Shown: positions 62,903 through 64,000 of the stretch, one piece after another
Layout of the letters: the number at the start of each line of letters is the position of its first letter
Numbering within the stretch: position 1 is the first letter of the stretch
NCBI RefSeq assembly: GCF_016807805.1
Contig: NZ_CP063362.1
Location: forward strand, 496,001 to 560,000
Length of the DNA: 64,000 nt
From: Xanthobacter dioxanivorans
Lineage (GTDB): Bacteria; Pseudomonadota; Alphaproteobacteria; Rhizobiales; Xanthobacteraceae
Reading direction: 5' to 3'
Made by a program: the position numbers and the translations under genes
The notes under the pieces: generated by a model
What the model was told of the DNA's origin: nothing
The model's input: only the letters and a program-made list of their open reading frames with translations
The model's database searches: none

Positions 62903-63973
62903 TTATCTGGCGTGGCGGAAGGGCCAGACCAGGAGGTAGTTGCGGGCATTGTTGTAGATCTTGGCGAGGCCGAGGGGCTCCCACAGCAGAAAGCCCATGA
63001 TCATCGCGCCGTAGAGCATCAGCGGCAGGTGCGCGCGCAGCTCCGCCGAGATGGAGAGGCCGAGCAGCGCCGCGCCCGCGCCCACGAGATGGTTCAGCAC
63101 GATGGGGGCGAACAGGATGAGCGCCGCGCCGAAGAAGGAGCCGAGGACGCTGCCGAGCCCGCCCACGATCACTATCGCCACCAGCTGAATGGACAAATCG
63201 AGGTGGAACTGGTCGGGCGAGATGGCGCGATAATAGCTCACCGCCAGCACCGACCCGACCACCCCGCCGATGAAGGACGAGACCCAGAAGGCCAGCAGCT
63301 TGAAGCGGAAGGAATCCACGCCGATCACCGCCGCGGCGTAATCCTTCTCGCGCACGGCGGCGAGCGCACGGCCAAAGCTGGTACGCTTCACGTTCAGCAT
63401 GAACAGGGTGACGACGACGCACACGCCGAGCGCGAAGTAATAGGCCGCGCCATCGCTCGACAGAGGCACCCCGAGGAACCGCACCGGCGGCACCTGCAGC
63501 GTCGCCTGCGTGCCGCCGCTGATGAACTCGAAATGGCTGATGAGAAAGTCGACGATGTACTGCATGGCGAGCGTCGCCATGGCGAGGTAGAGCCCCTTCA
63601 CGCGCAGGGCCGCCGCGCCGAACAGGCTGCCGACGGCAGCGCTCATGAGCCCGCCGGCGAGCATGGCGATTTCCAGCGGGACGCCGACGCGCAGGAGGTG
63701 GACGGAGGCGTAGGCGCCGATCCCGATCACCGCGCCGTAGCCGAGATGGATCTGTCCGGCGCCGCCCATCAGCAAATTGAGGCCGAGGGCCGCTGTGGAC
63801 CAGATGATCCAGGGCAGGATGTAGGTGACGAGATAGAGCCGCTCAAACACGAACGGGGCAGCGAGCAGCACCGCGAATGCCACGGCCACGAGGCCACGGT
63901 CGAAGGCGAACGGCCACAGCTGGCGCTCGTCCTGGTAGCGGGTGTGCAGGGTACCGGCTCGGCGATAGAACAT
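62903..63973 (-). CDS. Branched-chain-type ABC transporter permease (LivM-like)
   Basis: A 356-residue membrane protein with about nine helices: 'LGLNLLMGGAGQIHLGYGAV', 'GLYLAMATLAMQYIVDFLIS' and 'LVAIVIVGGLGSVLGSFFGA' are family-specific. The start codon overlaps the stop of the gene upstream (TGATG). It forms a heterodimeric channel with LivH. Order in this operon is LivH-LivM-binding protein-LivF; a LivG-like ATPase is presumably further upstream, outside the window. Confidence 0.92.
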   Translation of the reverse strand: MFYRRAGTLHTRYQDERQLWPFAFDRGLVAVAFAVLLAAPFVFERLYLVTYILPWIIWSTAALGLNLLMGGAGQIHLGYGAVIGIGAYASVHLLRVGVPLEIAMLAGGLMSAAVGSLFGAAALRVKGLYLAMATLAMQYIVDFLISHFEFISGGTQATLQVPPVRFLGVPLSSDGAAYYFALGVCVVVTLFMLNVKRTSFGRALAAVREKDYAAAVIGVDSFRFKLLAFWVSSFIGGVVGSVLAVSYYRAISPDQFHLDLSIQLVAIVIVGGLGSVLGSFFGAALILFAPIVLNHLVGAGAALLGLSISAELRAHLPLMLYGAMIMGFLLWEPLGLAKIYNNARNYLLVWPFRHAR

Positions 63974-64000
63974 CACACCCTCTCGATATGCTCGCGGCCG
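63973..64000 (-). CDS. Upstream gene of Liv operon, 3' end only (probably LivH permease)
   Basis: Only eight codons and the stop are present, reading 'GREHIERV'. LivH permeases commonly end with a '..LFGR...RV' tail, and the position directly before LivM fits. The TGA overlaps the LivM start (TGATG). Confidence 0.5.

Overview
The window is GC-rich, densely coding DNA of alphaproteobacterial character, most likely Hyphomicrobiales (Rhizobiales). The evidence is gene content: TTT/TRAP/ABC uptake systems, LysR, IclR and AraC regulators beside small catabolic operons, a CO-dehydrogenase-type molybdo-oxidoreductase and an Xsc/Pta pair. No rRNA, tRNA or CRISPR array was seen. This is an accessory catabolic region, a chain of 'regulator + transporter + pathway' islands separated by scars of mobile elements.

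Layout. 0-1.1 kb: end of a tricarboxylate-type binding protein and an SDR. 1.4-7.2 kb: housekeeping-like genes (YgiQ radical SAM, RsmB-type methyltransferase, DUF924, LtrA, small membrane protein). 7.2-10.5 kb: aldehyde dehydrogenase, SDR and divergent LysR regulator. 10.7-19.6 kb: a TetR-controlled cluster (HpaB-type flavin monooxygenase, GST, Cys-less Asp/Glu-racemase-fold protein, RidA, ABC importer, RutB-like amidohydrolase) with three copies of one 19-bp dyad in front of three transcription units. 19.9-26.9 kb: an isethionate module (IclR regulator, GMC dehydrogenase, MFS importer, Xsc, Pta) with a palindromic operator. 27.6-31.3 kb: a three-subunit molybdenum hydroxylase of the PaoABC type. 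31.5-35.9 kb: AraC regulators, a NiCoT nickel/cobalt permease and a frameshifted DUF4331 gene. 35.9-39.9 kb: a less GC-rich, patchwork segment with a decayed conjugative relaxase end, a LysR-controlled trio (EthD-like, small tautomerase-like, metallo-beta-lactamase fold) and a broken HEPN gene. 39.9-46.6 kb: LysR, a serine/threonine-dehydratase gene broken by one base, a DUF4392/D-glutamate-cyclase-like protein, RidA and a complete TRAP transporter. 46.8-49.3 kb: DUF1254 protein and an AraC pseudogene. 49.3-60.6 kb: an acyl-CoA carboxylase pathway (thiolase, two enoyl-CoA hydratases, HCCA-isomerase-like protein, split biotin carboxylase/BCCP/carboxyltransferase, AtuA, acyl-CoA dehydrogenase, SDR). 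60.7-64 kb: its probable Liv-type ABC importer, running off the window.

The two most interesting systems are the 10.7-19.6 kb cluster, which looks like an undescribed N-heterocycle or amide ring-opening pathway with its own three-promoter regulon, and the 40.8-46.6 kb TRAP/DUF4392/dehydratase/RidA cluster, probably for an unusual (D- or hydroxy-) amino acid. Substrates for both are inference only.
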